A stretch of 14,846 bases of DNA from Actinomycetes bacterium (GTDB taxonomy: Bacteria > Actinomycetota > Acidimicrobiia > Acidimicrobiales > Acidimicrobiaceae). The translations under genes and the position numbers were made by a program. Below, one piece after another: positions 5,453-14,846 of the stretch. The notes under the pieces are model-generated. The model saw nothing but the letters and a program-made list of their open reading frames with translations. It was not told where the DNA came from and ran no database searches. The DNA lies in contig JAJYVK010000007.1 in NCBI GenBank assembly GCA_021792075.1, forward strand, positions 1 to 14,846, written 5' to 3'. Each line of letters opens with the position of its first letter. Within the stretch, counting starts at the first letter, position 1.

Positions 5453-7291
5453 GTGCCAAAGGCCGTAGGCATAGACTTAGGAACTACCAACTCAGTTGTT
5501 AGCGTGCTAGAGGCAGGCGAGCCTGTTGTAATTCCTAACGCAGAAGGTGGACGGACCACACCGTCAGTTGTCGGATTCGCCAAGAACGGCGAGGTTCTGG
5601 TGGGTGAAGTGGCCAAGCGCCAGGCGATCACCAATCCTGACCGTACGATCCGGTCCGTCAAGCGTCACATGGGTACGAATTGGACAGTCGACATCGACGG
5701 CAAAGCGTACACCCCACAAGAGATTTCAGCCAGGATTCTATCAAAGCTGAAGCGAGACGCAGAGAGTTATCTTGGCGACACAGTGAACCAGGCTGTGATC
5801 ACGGTCCCCGCCTACTTCGATGACGCTCAGAGGACCGCCACGAAAGAGGCAGGACAGATCGCAGGGCTTGAGGTGTTGAGGATCATAAACGAGCCGACTG
5901 CTGCAGCCCTTGCGTACGGTTTGGACAAAGAAGGCCAGGAGCAGACGGTTCTTGTATTCGACCTTGGCGGCGGGACCTTCGACGTCTCGATCTTAGAGAT
6001 CGGAGAAGGGGTCTTCGAAGTCAAGTCCACCTCGGGCAATACCCATCTTGGTGGAGATGACTGGGATCAGAGAGTCATCGACTGGCTGGTGAAGTCGTTC
6101 AAAGATACTGAGGGAGTCGATCTCTCGACGGACAAGATGGCTCTTCAAAGGCTGAAAGAAGCCGCTGAAAAGGCAAAGATAGAGCTTTCTTCGGTTCAGG
6201 AGACGAACATAAACCTTCCGTTCATAACCGCCACTTCGGAGGGTCCAAAGCACCTCGATTTCAAGCTCACAAGGGCCAAGTTCCAAGAGCTGACCAGTGA
6301 CCTCACTGATGCATGCAAGGGACCATTCGAGCAGGCAATCAAAGATGCCGGCCTGAGCAAAGATCAGATCCACCATGTGATCCTGGTCGGTGGATCGACA
6401 CGTATGCCCGCGATCCAGGAGTTGGTGCAGTCGTTGACCGGCAAGGAGCCACACAAAGGTGTCAACCCGGATGAGGTGGTCGCGGTCGGTGCAGCAGTCC
6501 AGGCTGGAGTTCTTAAGGGCGAAGTCAAAGACGTTCTTTTGCTTGACGTGACCCCTCTGAGCCTTGGAATCGAGACCAAGGGCGGGGTCATGACGAAGCT
6601 GATCGAGAAAAATACAACAATTCCAACCCGCCGTTCCGAGGTATTCACCACGGCCGATGACAACCAGCCGTCGGTTGAGATCCACGTGCTCCAGGGTGAG
6701 CGCGAGATGGCGATGTACAACAAGACGCTTGGGAAGTTCCAGCTGGTGGGATTGCCCCCAGCTCCACGCGGAGTTCCTCAGATCGAGGTGACCTTTGACA
6801 TCGACGCGAACGGCATAGTGCACGTCTCCGCGAAGGACCGTGCCACAAACCAGGAGCAGTCGATCACGATCACGGGTCAGTCTTCGCTTTCCAAGGAGGA
6901 CATCGAAAGGATGGTCAAGGACGCGGAGGCACATGTCGAAGACGACAGAAGGCGAAAGGAAGAGGCAGAGACGCGCAATAACGCGGACACCCTCGTCTAC
7001 CAGACCGACAAGCTCCTCAAGGATCAGGGAGAGAAGATCTCCGGTCCTGAAAAGGAGTCGGTCGAGAGCGCCCTCTCCACTCTGAAGAAAGCCCTTGAGG
7101 GAACTGACGTCGAGGCCATCAAGACAGCAACAGAGGGGTTGATGACCGCGAGCCAGTCGTTTACTCAGCGTCTTTACGAAGAGGCTGCTAAGAGTGCCAG
7201 CGCTGCGCAGGCGTCAGGAGACGAATCGGGCACCGCTACCTCCGATGAGGAGATTGTGGAGGCTGAGATAGTCGATGAGGACAAGAACTAA
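5453..7291 (+). CDS. dnaK: Hsp70 chaperone DnaK
   Basis: The ATP-driven cytosolic chaperone DnaK binds exposed hydrophobic peptides and works with DnaJ and GrpE, both encoded next. At 612 residues it is typical of Gram-positive DnaK, lacking the roughly 23-residue insertion found in proteobacterial N-terminal lobes. Visible landmarks are the phosphate-1 loop GIDLGTTNS near the start, PAYFDDAQR, the phosphate-2 segment [12 protein letters not shown], the adenosine segment [12 protein letters not shown], the hydrophobic linker [16 protein letters not shown], the peptide-binding beta domain, a helical lid, and an acidic tail ending [14 protein letters not shown]. Translation starts at GTG, seven bases after GGAGG (5441-5445). 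It is the first gene of dnaK-grpE-dnaJ-hspR-clpB and lies behind a HAIR operator, so heat-shock control by HspR, with DnaK as co-repressor as known in Streptomyces, is expected. Confidence 0.98.
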   Translation: MPKAVGIDLGTTNSVVSVLEAGEPVVIPNAEGGRTTPSVVGFAKNGEVLVGEVAKRQAITNPDRTIRSVKRHMGTNWTVDIDGKAYTPQEISARILSKLKRDAESYLGDTVNQAVITVPAYFDDAQRTATKEAGQIAGLEVLRIINEPTAAALAYGLDKEGQEQTVLVFDLGGGTFDVSILEIGEGVFEVKSTSGNTHLGGDDWDQRVIDWLVKSFKDTEGVDLSTDKMALQRLKEAAEKAKIELSSVQETNINLPFITATSEGPKHLDFKLTRAKFQELTSDLTDACKGPFEQAIKDAGLSKDQIHHVILVGGSTRMPAIQELVQSLTGKEPHKGVNPDEVVAVGAAVQAGVLKGEVKDVLLLDVTPLSLGIETKGGVMTKLIEKNTTIPTRRSEVFTTADDNQPSVEIHVLQGEREMAMYNKTLGKFQLVGLPPAPRGVPQIEVTFDIDANGIVHVSAKDRATNQEQSITITGQSSLSKEDIERMVKDAEAHVEDDRRRKEEAETRNNADTLVYQTDKLLKDQGEKISGPEKESVESALSTLKKALEGTDVEAIKTATEGLMTASQSFTQRLYEEAAKSASAAQASGDESGTATSDEEIVEAEIVDEDKN

Positions 7292-7302
7292 AGGTGTTGG
7301 CT

Positions 7303-7337
7303 GTCCGAGGGGAGTCTCTTTCGAGCTTCTCTCGGAC
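7303..7337 (+). other. Intercistronic RNA hairpin between dnaK and grpE
   Basis: GTCCGAG (7303-7309) and CTCGGAC (7331-7337) are exact complements. The stem extends inward to 7315/7325 with three G:U pairs, giving about 13 pairs and a 9-base loop. It lies 12 bases after the dnaK stop and ends 19 bases before the grpE ATG. There is no T run after it, so processing, mRNA stabilisation or partial attenuation is more likely than full termination. Confidence 0.6.
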
Positions 7338-7356
7338 TTAGCGGGGTAAAGAGACG

Positions 7357-7944
7357 ATGAGCGAATTTGATAATGACAATTCAGAGTTGCCCGAAGAGAA
7401 CATTGAGATTCCGGACGACTTGTCCTCTCTCAGCCAGGAAGCCGAAGCTGTCGAGGGGGAACTGGTGTTAGAGGAAGAGGCCGTCGAGGGTGAAGCCACA
7501 ACCGAGGATCTGATCGAAAGGTTGACGGCCGAGCGTGATGATTATCTGAAGGCCCTACAGCAGACTGCGGCCGATTTCGACAATTACCGCAAGCGGGTAA
7601 CCAGACAGTTCCAAGACGCAGGTGATCAGAAGGTTGAGGGCTTGATAGCCAAGCTCCTGCCTGCTCTAGACAATATTGAACTCGCTTTGGTTCACTCCAA
7701 GGAGAATCCTGAGCTTTCGTCTGCGCTCTCGCAGATTTCCAACGGGCTTCTGGACATCCTGACAAAGGAAGGTCTGGAGTTGATCGACGCTGCAGATGTC
7801 GATTTCGATCCGACGTGTCACGACGCGGTCATGCATGAGCCCGGCGAAGGCGCTGCGAAGGTTTCGGAGGTGCTCCGTTCGGGATACAAATGGAAGCAAA
7901 GGGTAATTCGCCCAGCAATGGTGAAGGTAGTCGGACAAGGATAG
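7357..7944 (+). CDS. grpE: Nucleotide exchange factor GrpE
   Basis: GrpE is a homodimer that opens the DnaK nucleotide pocket to release ADP, and may act as a thermosensor. The 195-residue protein has a strongly acidic disordered N-terminus (residues 1-50), a long helix of the coiled-coil dimer (about 50-95) containing the family segment ADFDNYRKRVTRQ, the four-helix-bundle region LLPALDNIELAL, and the C-terminal beta-wing VDFDPTCHDAVMHEPGEG through KWKQRVIRPAMVKV that contacts DnaK. All are in the family order and length is normal. It starts 65 bases after dnaK, past the hairpin, with only a weak purine-rich ribosome site. It ends nine bases before dnaJ, consistent with one transcript. Confidence 0.97.
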   Translation: MSEFDNDNSELPEENIEIPDDLSSLSQEAEAVEGELVLEEEAVEGEATTEDLIERLTAERDDYLKALQQTAADFDNYRKRVTRQFQDAGDQKVEGLIAKLLPALDNIELALVHSKENPELSSALSQISNGLLDILTKEGLELIDAADVDFDPTCHDAVMHEPGEGAAKVSEVLRSGYKWKQRVIRPAMVKVVGQG

Positions 7945-7953
7945 GGCTAAGGC

Positions 7954-9078
7954 ATGGCTCCACAGCGCGAGTGGTTTGAAAAGGATTACTACAAGGTTCT
8001 CGGTGTCTCCAAGACGGCGACCGATAAGGAGATCACTCGTGCCTATAGGAAGCTGGCCAAACAGTACCATCCCGATACCAATGCGGGGAAAGAGGATCTT
8101 TTCAAGGACGTGTCGGCCGCCTACGAGGTTCTGGGCGATCCTGCCAAGCGCAAGGAGTACGACGAAGTACGATCTATGGCGGCTTCAGGAGGTTTCGCAG
8201 GCGCTGGAGCCGCCGGCGGAGGATGGAGCGGAACTAGGGTAGAGGACCTTGGCGACCTCATCGGCGGCCTTTTCAACAGAGGGAACAGACGGACTTCGGG
8301 AACGCGCGGTCCGGTCAGGGGTGCCGACCTGGAGGTCGAGGCCCATATCAGTTTTGAAGATGCTGCACACGGAGTCACCACGACGCTGAACATGGTATCG
8401 GATGTAACTTGTGAGACCTGTCATGGCACGGGAAGCGCGCCAGGCACTTCCCCTGTAGTCTGTGCGCGGTGCCAAGGGACCGGATCGATCTCTGATAACC
8501 AGGGATTCTTCTCGTTCTCCGTGCCGTGCCCCGCATGTGGTGGTCGCGGCATTCGGATCGAGAAGGTATGCCCGACCTGTCACGGCACTGGTGTCGAGTC
8601 CAAGAGCCGTCAGATCAAGGTGAGGATTCCTCATGGTGTCGAGGACGGTTCACGGATACGACTCAAGGGCAAGGGAAGCGCTGGCGCCAATGGAGGCCCG
8701 CCCGGCGATCTTTATGTGGTGATTCATGTTGCTCCGCACAAGATATTCTCGAGGCGTGGCCCCGACCTGCTTCTTACGGTTCCAGTCACTTTCGCCGAAG
8801 CCGCCCTCGGAACCAAGCTCACTGTTCCAACTCTCGATGGCCAGGTGACACTGCGGGTTCCACCTGGAGCAAAGTCCGGGCTGACCTTGAGGGCGCGATC
8901 AAAGGGTTTGCCCAAGAGTGGGAGAACTGACGAGATGGGAGATTTGCTGGTGACACTTGAAGTCGATGTTCCCAAGCATCTCAGCGCGGAACAGCGTCAA
9001 GCTGTCGAGGAGTATGCCAAAGCCACAACTGAGTCTCCCAGGAAGTATTTGGAGGTTGAGTCAAATGCTAGAAAATGA
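7954..9078 (+). CDS. dnaJ: Hsp40 co-chaperone DnaJ
   Basis: DnaJ delivers unfolded substrates to DnaK and stimulates its ATPase. The 374-residue protein is a full class I J-protein. It has an N-terminal J domain (about residues 9-72) with the HPD triad at 39-41, then a glycine-rich linker (about 78-120). The zinc-binding domain carries four CxxCxGxG repeats at C153/C156, C170/C173, C192/C195 and C206/C209. Two C-terminal substrate-binding beta domains follow. Because all four zinc repeats and HPD are intact it should be fully active. It begins nine bases after the grpE stop, and its last 14 bases overlap the start of hspR, indicating translational coupling. Confidence 0.97.
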   Translation: MAPQREWFEKDYYKVLGVSKTATDKEITRAYRKLAKQYHPDTNAGKEDLFKDVSAAYEVLGDPAKRKEYDEVRSMAASGGFAGAGAAGGGWSGTRVEDLGDLIGGLFNRGNRRTSGTRGPVRGADLEVEAHISFEDAAHGVTTTLNMVSDVTCETCHGTGSAPGTSPVVCARCQGTGSISDNQGFFSFSVPCPACGGRGIRIEKVCPTCHGTGVESKSRQIKVRIPHGVEDGSRIRLKGKGSAGANGGPPGDLYVVIHVAPHKIFSRRGPDLLLTVPVTFAEAALGTKLTVPTLDGQVTLRVPPGAKSGLTLRARSKGLPKSGRTDEMGDLLVTLEVDVPKHLSAEQRQAVEEYAKATTESPRKYLEVESNARK

Positions 9079-9475
9079 GGGTTATTTGCAGCCGAGCAGC
9101 ACAACTCTAAAGGCGGTCTACGTCATCTCCGTGGCCGCGGAACTTGCTGGGATGCATCCTCAAACCCTGCGTATATACGAAAGAAAAGGCCTCGTCTATC
9201 CGATCAGGACAGACGGGGGTTCAAGACGCTATAGCGAAGAGGACGTTCGTCGACTGCGCAGGATTCAAGAGCTTACGAACGCCGGACTGAATCTGGAAGG
9301 TGTGAAGAAGATAATGGAGATGGAGAGCGAGATCGAGACGTTGCGAAGAGAGCTAGACGTCACTAGGGCGGAACTCAAGCGGCAGAGAGAAGAGACCGAT
9401 CGTCTCTACAAACGGGAGATCGTGCCGTTCTCACACGGACTGAAGGTATTCACTAATTACCTGGGGCAGGGTTGA
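9065..9475 (+). CDS. hspR: MerR-family heat-shock repressor HspR
   Basis: HspR represses the dnaK operon by binding HAIR inverted repeats; in Streptomyces it needs DnaK as co-repressor, which closes a feedback loop. The 136-residue protein has a MerR-type winged helix-turn-helix (residues 18-70: YVISVAAELAGMHPQTLRIYERKGLV, split by the turn, then the wing with GGSRRYSEEDV), followed by a coiled-coil dimerisation helix (about 85-115). There are no cysteine metal sites. The ATG at 9065 is chosen because GGAGG lies at 9051-9055, nine bases upstream, and the protein then starts just before the conserved domain. An in-frame start at 8957 would add 36 residues of dnaJ out-of-frame sequence. It overlaps dnaJ by 14 bases and is followed by clpB after 31 bases. 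Confidence 0.95.
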   Translation: MLENEGYLQPSSTTLKAVYVISVAAELAGMHPQTLRIYERKGLVYPIRTDGGSRRYSEEDVRRLRRIQELTNAGLNLEGVKKIMEMESEIETLRRELDVTRAELKRQREETDRLYKREIVPFSHGLKVFTNYLGQG

Positions 9476-9506
9476 CGGAAAAGGCGGGAGCACTGAGGAG
9501 TAATAT

Positions 9507-12005
9507 ATGGCTGGTACCGATCCAAATCGTTGGACAATAAAGACGCAGGAAGCAATCGCCGAAGCCGCTTCCAGCGCTAAAGCCACTTCGTCATCGGAGA
9601 TCACCCCTGCACACCTGCTGCTAGCTCTTATGTCCCAACCCGAAGGGCTCACCCTCCCGATCTTGAACCGGGTCGGGGTCTCGCCGATGTCGCTCCGCAA
9701 CACGCTGACCGATGCGACATCGAAGATGTCAAGAGCTTACGGAACCGAGCCCCAGTACTCTAGAACGTTCATTGAGGTTTTGAACGGTGCGGATTCTCTT
9801 AGACAAGAGATGGGAGACGAGTACATCTCCGTAGAGCACTTGCTGGTGAACTTGTCAGATCTGATAGGGGTATCGCGGGAGCAGCTGATGATTGCTCTTC
9901 GTGACATCAGAGGTTCTCACAACGTCACTTCCCAGAATCCTGAAGCGGCTTACCAGGCTCTGGAGAAGTATGGCCGCGATCTCACCGACCAGGCACGCAA
10001 AGGAAAGATCGATCCTGTCATCGGCCGCGACGATGAGATCAGGCGCATAATCCAGGTTCTCTCGAGGCGGACAAAGAACAACCCGGTCATAATAGGAGAG
10101 CCCGGGGTTGGAAAGACCGCGATTGTGGAGGGGCTTGCAAAGAGGATCGTCGAAGGTGACGTGCCTGAATCGCTGCGGCACAAGCGAATCATCGGACTGG
10201 ACCTTGCCGCCATGGTTGCAGGTGCGAAGTTCAGGGGAGAGTTCGAGGAGAGGCTCAAGGCCGTGCTCAAGGAGATAGCTGACTCCGAGGGCGAAGTGGT
10301 GACCTTCATCGACGAAATGCACACTGTGGTCGGAGCCGGTGCGACAGAGGGTTCCATGGATGCCTCGAATATGCTCAAGCCGATGCTTGCCCGAGGCGAG
10401 CTACGCATGATAGGAGCCACGACGCTCGACGAGTACCGCAAATACATCGAGAAGGATCCAGCCCTCGAGCGCAGATTCCAGAAGGTCTTGGTCGACCCGC
10501 CGAGCGTGGAGGCGACGGTGGCGATACTCCGCGGTCTAAAGGAGAAGTACGAGGTGCATCACGGAGTTCGCATACAGGACTCAGCCCTGATCGCCGCCGC
10601 CATATTTTCTGACAGGTACATAACCGACAGGTTTCTTCCGGACAAGGCCATCGACCTTATCGACGAGGCCGCCTCCCGCCTTCGAATCGAGATCGATTCG
10701 ATGCCTACCGAGATCGACGTGGTCAACAGGAGAATCAGGCAGCTCGAGATCGAGAAGATCTCTCTAGAAAAGGAGACCGACAAGGCTTCCGAGGACCGCC
10801 TCGCCCGTCTCGAGAGCGAGATCGCCAATCTGAACGAGGAGTTCAATGTCCTCAAGGCCCGCTGGATCGCAGAGAAAGAGGCTATCGATGCAATACGGTC
10901 AACCAAGGAAAGGCTTGAGAGCGTCAAAGATGAAGCCGAGCGATTCGAACGTGAAGGCCAGCTAGGCCGAGCAGCCGAACTGCGTTACGGCGAGATCCCC
11001 CGCCTGACCAAAGAGGTGGAGGCCGTGACTGCGAAGCTGATGGAGCTTCAAGCTCACGGCAGGATGCTCAAAGAAGAGGTCGACGAAGAAGATATAGCCG
11101 AAGTGGTGTCGAAGGCGACAAACATCCCTGTCTCAAAGCTTTTGGAGAGCGAGGTTGCACGGCTGATTCACATGGAAGAGTTCCTTCACAAGCGCGTGAT
11201 CGGTCAGGACGAAGCCGCCTCGGCTGTGGCCAATGCCATCCGGCGCTCCCGTGCGGGACTCTCAGATCCGCATCGACCAATCGGATCTTTCCTGTTCATG
11301 GGTCCTACCGGTGTGGGCAAGACTGAGATGGCAAGGACGCTGGCGGAGTTTCTATTCGATGACGAACGGGCGATGATAAGAATTGATATGAGCGAGTACC
11401 AGGAGCGACACACGGTCTCGCGCCTTGTAGGCGCTCCTCCAGGCTACGTTGGCTTCGACGAGGGAGGTCAGCTGACCGAAGCTGTCAGGAGACGGCCCTA
11501 CTCTGTCGTGCTTTTGGATGAGGTGGAGAAGGCTCACCCTGATGTCTTCAACGTCCTGCTGCAGGTCCTTGACGACGGCCGCCTAACCGACTCTCAGGGT
11601 AGAACGGTGAACTTCACCAACACGGTTCTTATCATGACCTCCAACATTTCAGGTGAGCCTTCGAGCGTCTTCAGGCCGGAGTTCATCAACCGAATAGACG
11701 AGATCATCCGCTTTCATGCCCTCAGCGAGGATGACCTCTCGCAGATAGTGGAGCTGGTCGTGGATTCCCTTCGCAAGCGGTTGGCAGACCGATCGGTCGA
11801 TCTGCAGCTCACGGAAGATGCAAAGAAGTGGCTTGCCAAAGTCGGCTACGATCCAATTTACGGTGCTCGTCCGCTCAAGCGAGTGGTGCAAAGAGAACTC
11901 GGGGATCCGATCGCTATTGCTCTGCTTGAAGGCCGTTACGAGGAGGGCTCTGTGATAAGGGCCGACGCCCCGTCTCTAGATGCGCCGCATCTTGTTATAT
12001 CTTGA
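9507..12005 (+). CDS. clpB: Disaggregase ClpB with a shortened second ATPase domain segment
   Basis: ClpB is a hexameric AAA+ unfoldase that rescues aggregated proteins together with DnaK/DnaJ/GrpE. Order of parts: N-terminal Clp domain (about residues 1-145); AAA1 with Walker A GEPGVGKT (197-204) and Walker B FIDE (267-270); the coiled-coil middle domain, about residues 400-530, where DnaK docks; AAA2 with Walker A GPTGVGKT (599-606), pore loop GYVG, Walker B VVLLDE (667-672), sensor 1 TSN (711-713) and arginine finger in INRID (R729); and the C-terminal GARPLKR sensor 2. At 832 residues it is shorter than the usual 850-870. The loss is localised: only eight residues (ISGEPSSV) separate TSN from FRPEF, where relatives have roughly 30 or more. 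The frame is intact. GAGGAG at 9495-9500 is a strong ribosome site. It is the last gene of the HspR operon. Confidence 0.96.
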   Translation: MAGTDPNRWTIKTQEAIAEAASSAKATSSSEITPAHLLLALMSQPEGLTLPILNRVGVSPMSLRNTLTDATSKMSRAYGTEPQYSRTFIEVLNGADSLRQEMGDEYISVEHLLVNLSDLIGVSREQLMIALRDIRGSHNVTSQNPEAAYQALEKYGRDLTDQARKGKIDPVIGRDDEIRRIIQVLSRRTKNNPVIIGEPGVGKTAIVEGLAKRIVEGDVPESLRHKRIIGLDLAAMVAGAKFRGEFEERLKAVLKEIADSEGEVVTFIDEMHTVVGAGATEGSMDASNMLKPMLARGELRMIGATTLDEYRKYIEKDPALERRFQKVLVDPPSVEATVAILRGLKEKYEVHHGVRIQDSALIAAAIFSDRYITDRFLPDKAIDLIDEAASRLRIEIDSMPTEIDVVNRRIRQLEIEKISLEKETDKASEDRLARLESEIANLNEEFNVLKARWIAEKEAIDAIRSTKERLESVKDEAERFEREGQLGRAAELRYGEIPRLTKEVEAVTAKLMELQAHGRMLKEEVDEEDIAEVVSKATNIPVSKLLESEVARLIHMEEFLHKRVIGQDEAASAVANAIRRSRAGLSDPHRPIGSFLFMGPTGVGKTEMARTLAEFLFDDERAMIRIDMSEYQERHTVSRLVGAPPGYVGFDEGGQLTEAVRRRPYSVVLLDEVEKAHPDVFNVLLQVLDDGRLTDSQGRTVNFTNTVLIMTSNISGEPSSVFRPEFINRIDEIIRFHALSEDDLSQIVELVVDSLRKRLADRSVDLQLTEDAKKWLAKVGYDPIYGARPLKRVVQRELGDPIAIALLEGRYEEGSVIRADAPSLDAPHLVIS

Positions 12006-12031
12006 GTTTCTCATCAGCTAGTATTTATAAT
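12002..12031 (+). promoter_or_regulatory. Promoter for the purine genes
   Basis: TTGAGT (12002-12007) and a perfect TATAAT (12026-12031) are 18 bases apart. The -35 hexamer overlaps the clpB stop codon, so the purine block can be read independently of the heat-shock operon. No terminator is visible between clpB and purA, so read-through is possible. Confidence 0.65.
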
Positions 12032-12053
12032 CTGTGCCGATGAGGTGCTGACA

Positions 12054-12097
12054 GATTCAAGAGAACGATGAATCAGGCGTCTGGGACGTTCTGAATC
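12054..12097 (+). other. Leader hairpin in front of purA
   Basis: GATTCA (12054-12059) pairs with TGAATC (12092-12097) and GAACG (12063-12067) with CGTTC (12087-12091). Together they make an 11-bp stem interrupted by a 3-base bulge, with a 19-base loop. It ends five bases before the GGAGGT ribosome site (12103-12108). It may influence translation; it is not recognised as a known purine riboswitch. Confidence 0.45.
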
Positions 12098-12110
12098 AAG
12101 ACGGAGGTAA

Positions 12111-13388
<1,278 letters not shown>

Positions 13389-14639
13389 GTGAGGATAGCT
13401 GTCTATGGCTCGGGAGGTAGGGAGCATGCGCTCGCCTCTGCATTCGCCGCACACGGCCATGATGTGACCGCCTTCCCCGGTAATCCAGGGATTGCGAAAA
13501 TCGCCTCCATCTCATCCGGCCCCTTTGAAGAGATCGAAGCGGAGCTGTATGTCATAGGCCCTGAGGCACCGCTGGTGGCCGGTTTGGCAGATCTTCTTCG
13601 CAGCCAGGGGAAGCTGGTCGTCGGGCCGGGTAGAGATGGCTCTCAGCTGGAGGGGTCCAAGGCATGGATGAAGGAGATCTTGGCAAGTGCAAAGATTCCC
13701 ACCGCGTCATTTAGGACATTTTCCGATCGGGAAAGTGCCGTAGAGCATCTGAAATCTTATGACGGGCCGTATGTGATTAAGACAGATGGGCTTGCTGCCG
13801 GCAAGGGAGTGCTGGTAACCGAGAGTCGCGAAGAGGCAATTCGAGACGTCATAGAGAAGCTGAGCGGACAGGCATTTGGAGTGGCGGGAACCACCGTAGT
13901 TATTGAGGAGGCGATGGAGGGTCCCGAACTCTCCCTGTTAGTCCTTTGTGACGGAAACAAAGGTGTCGCGTTAGCGCCGGCTCAGGACTTCAAACGCGTC
14001 TACGACGGCGACAGAGGTCCCAATACGGGAGGCATGGGTGCGTTCAGCCCGGTTCCTAACGTTGGTCAAGACCTGGTGGATCTTATAACAAGCGAGTCGA
14101 TCGATCCTTTGATACGCGAGTTCAAAAGGCGCGGAATCGACTATAGGGGAGTTCTGTACGCGGGCTTGATGCTGACCAAGCAAGGTCCAAAGATTGTCGA
14201 GTTCAACATCCGCTTCGGCGATCCCGAGACCCAGGTTGTGGTGCCCAGGGTAAAGAACGATCTCGCCCAGATGCTTTTCGAGGTAGCCTCGGGCAAGCTC
14301 GAAACGGAGCCGGAGTTCATAGCTGAGGCAATGGTGACTGTAGTTTTGGCGGCAGAGGGTTATCCGGTGTCCCCCAGGACTGGAGCTGTAATCAGAGGAG
14401 CAGAGGATATCGACCTTGACGGAGTCCAGATCTTCCATGCCGGAACCAAAAGAGCTGCCTCCGGCGAACTTGTTGTGGGAGGAGGCAGAGTCCTCAATGT
14501 GACAGCAAAGGGACGGGATCTAGCAGCTGCCAGAAAGTTGGCATATGAGTCAATATCTGGAATATATTTCGAGAATATGCAGTACAGGATGGATATTGCG
14601 CTTAGCGCAAGCAAGGTCAAAGACACATATTGTGGATGA
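13389..14639 (+). CDS. purD: Phosphoribosylamine-glycine ligase (GAR synthetase)
   Basis: PurD ligates glycine to 5-phosphoribosylamine using ATP, the second step of purine synthesis. The 416-residue, single-function protein has the N-terminal domain (GSGGREHALA, then PGNPGIA and GPEAPLVAGLADLL), the ATP-grasp domain with SKAWMKEI, the lysine-bearing VIKTDGLAAGKGV, the glycine-rich DRGPNTGGMGAFSP, and the metal-binding EFNIRFGDPE region (Glu271, Asn273, RFGDPETQ at 275-282), and the C-terminal domain with GYP and GGRVLNVTA. It is slightly shorter than E. coli PurD (429). GTG is the start: it follows the purA stop directly (TAG-GTG), with GGAG at 13379-13382 as ribosome site, so the two are probably translationally coupled. 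No PurM or PurN domain is fused to it. Confidence 0.97.
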   Translation: MRIAVYGSGGREHALASAFAAHGHDVTAFPGNPGIAKIASISSGPFEEIEAELYVIGPEAPLVAGLADLLRSQGKLVVGPGRDGSQLEGSKAWMKEILASAKIPTASFRTFSDRESAVEHLKSYDGPYVIKTDGLAAGKGVLVTESREEAIRDVIEKLSGQAFGVAGTTVVIEEAMEGPELSLLVLCDGNKGVALAPAQDFKRVYDGDRGPNTGGMGAFSPVPNVGQDLVDLITSESIDPLIREFKRRGIDYRGVLYAGLMLTKQGPKIVEFNIRFGDPETQVVVPRVKNDLAQMLFEVASGKLETEPEFIAEAMVTVVLAAEGYPVSPRTGAVIRGAEDIDLDGVQIFHAGTKRAASGELVVGGGRVLNVTAKGRDLAAARKLAYESISGIYFENMQYRMDIALSASKVKDTYCG

Positions 14640-14678
14640 CGGTGCATAGACAGGCTTTGGATTTGAGATGGGTTTAAC

Positions 14679-14846
14679 GTGATCGACAGGTACAGTCCTA
14701 AAGAGATAGCAGACATATTTTCTGACCGGTCAAGGTTCGCCACCTGGCTCGAGATTGAGATTCTCGCAACGGAGGCGTGGGCTGAACTTGGGGTTGTTCC
14801 AGGAGATCATGCGCGGGCAGTCAGGGAGAACGCTCCGGAGGTCGAC
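14679..14846 (+). CDS. purB: Adenylosuccinate lyase, N-terminal part; 3' end outside the window
   Basis: The last 56 codons read VIDRYSPKEIADIFSDRS followed by RFATWLEIEILATEAWAELG, the characteristic N-terminus of PurB. The enzyme cleaves adenylosuccinate to AMP and fumarate and also SAICAR to AICAR, so it serves both the branch begun by PurA and the main purine route. The GTG at 14679 is chosen because an in-frame stop (TGA, 14664-14666) lies just upstream and the family begins M-I-x-R-Y. The ribosome site is weak (GAGATGG at 14665-14671). It lies 39 bases after purD and presumably shares its transcript. The catalytic residues are beyond the window, so completeness cannot be judged. Confidence 0.93.
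   Translation, partial: MIDRYSPKEIADIFSDRSRFATWLEIEILATEAWAELGVVPGDHARAVRENAPEVD

Noticed and set aside
5993..6934. 313-codon open frame antisense to dnaK
   Set aside because: No family resemblance and no ribosome site; antisense frames inside dnaK are a well-known artefact.
8957..9064. N-terminal extension of hspR starting inside dnaJ
   Set aside because: It adds 36 residues unlike the family; a good ribosome site at 9051 supports the ATG at 9065.
12001..12007. CTTGAGT, an exact HAIR half-site at the end of clpB
   Set aside because: The second half at the required spacing matches only three of seven bases; the sequence is explained by the clpB stop and the purA -35 box.
12068..12094. Eight-codon upstream ORF in the purA leader
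   Set aside because: No ribosome site and no control codons relevant to purine synthesis; it sits in and around the loop of the hairpin by chance.

Overview
The window looks like a piece of a chromosomal core region from an actinobacterium-related lineage with intermediate G+C. Four things point that way. DnaK, GrpE, DnaJ and a MerR-type HspR repressor lie in one operon with a HAIR-type operator in front. The dCTP deaminase is of the actinobacterial/mycobacterial type. There is an EtfD-like iron-sulfur membrane oxidoreductase. At least two genes look leaderless, with a TANNNT box six bases before the ATG. The exact taxon cannot be fixed from sequence reading alone. No mobile element, tRNA, rRNA or CRISPR array was seen, and no intergenic gap exceeds about 210 bases.

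Layout. (1) 2-556 (+): dcd, cut by the left edge. (2) 728-2782 (+): an EtfD-like membrane Fe-S oxidoreductase. It is preceded by a 171-base leader rich in dyads, including a perfect TGTGA-N6-TCACA CRP-like box, and followed by a strong hairpin terminator shared with the convergent next gene. (3) 2868-3302 (-): a stand-alone cyclic-nucleotide-binding domain protein, divergent from (4) 3509-4642 (+), a CPA2-type cation/proton antiporter. Their shared 206-base interval holds a direct repeat and a near-palindrome. (5) 4620-5309 (-): gpmA, whose 3' end overlaps the antiporter gene by 23 bases. (6) 5453-12005 (+): the heat-shock operon dnaK-grpE-dnaJ-hspR-clpB. (7) 12114-14846 (+): the purine genes purA-purD-purB, with purB cut by the right edge.

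How they work together. The heat-shock block is a self-contained control loop. HspR is expected to bind the HAIR dyad over the dnaK promoter, with DnaK as co-repressor, and so control all five chaperone genes. The purine block supplies GAR synthesis (PurD) and the two IMP-to-AMP steps (PurA, PurB); dcd adds pyrimidine deoxynucleotide supply. The EtfD-like protein would pass electrons from acyl-CoA dehydrogenases via ETF to the menaquinone pool.

The least ordinary observations are a ClpB with an in-frame shortening between sensor 1 and the arginine finger of the second ATPase domain, the clustered operator-like signals ahead of the etfD-like gene, and the pairing of a free cyclic-nucleotide sensor with an antiporter. 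I see no clear evidence for a wholly new multi-gene system; most of the window is housekeeping.
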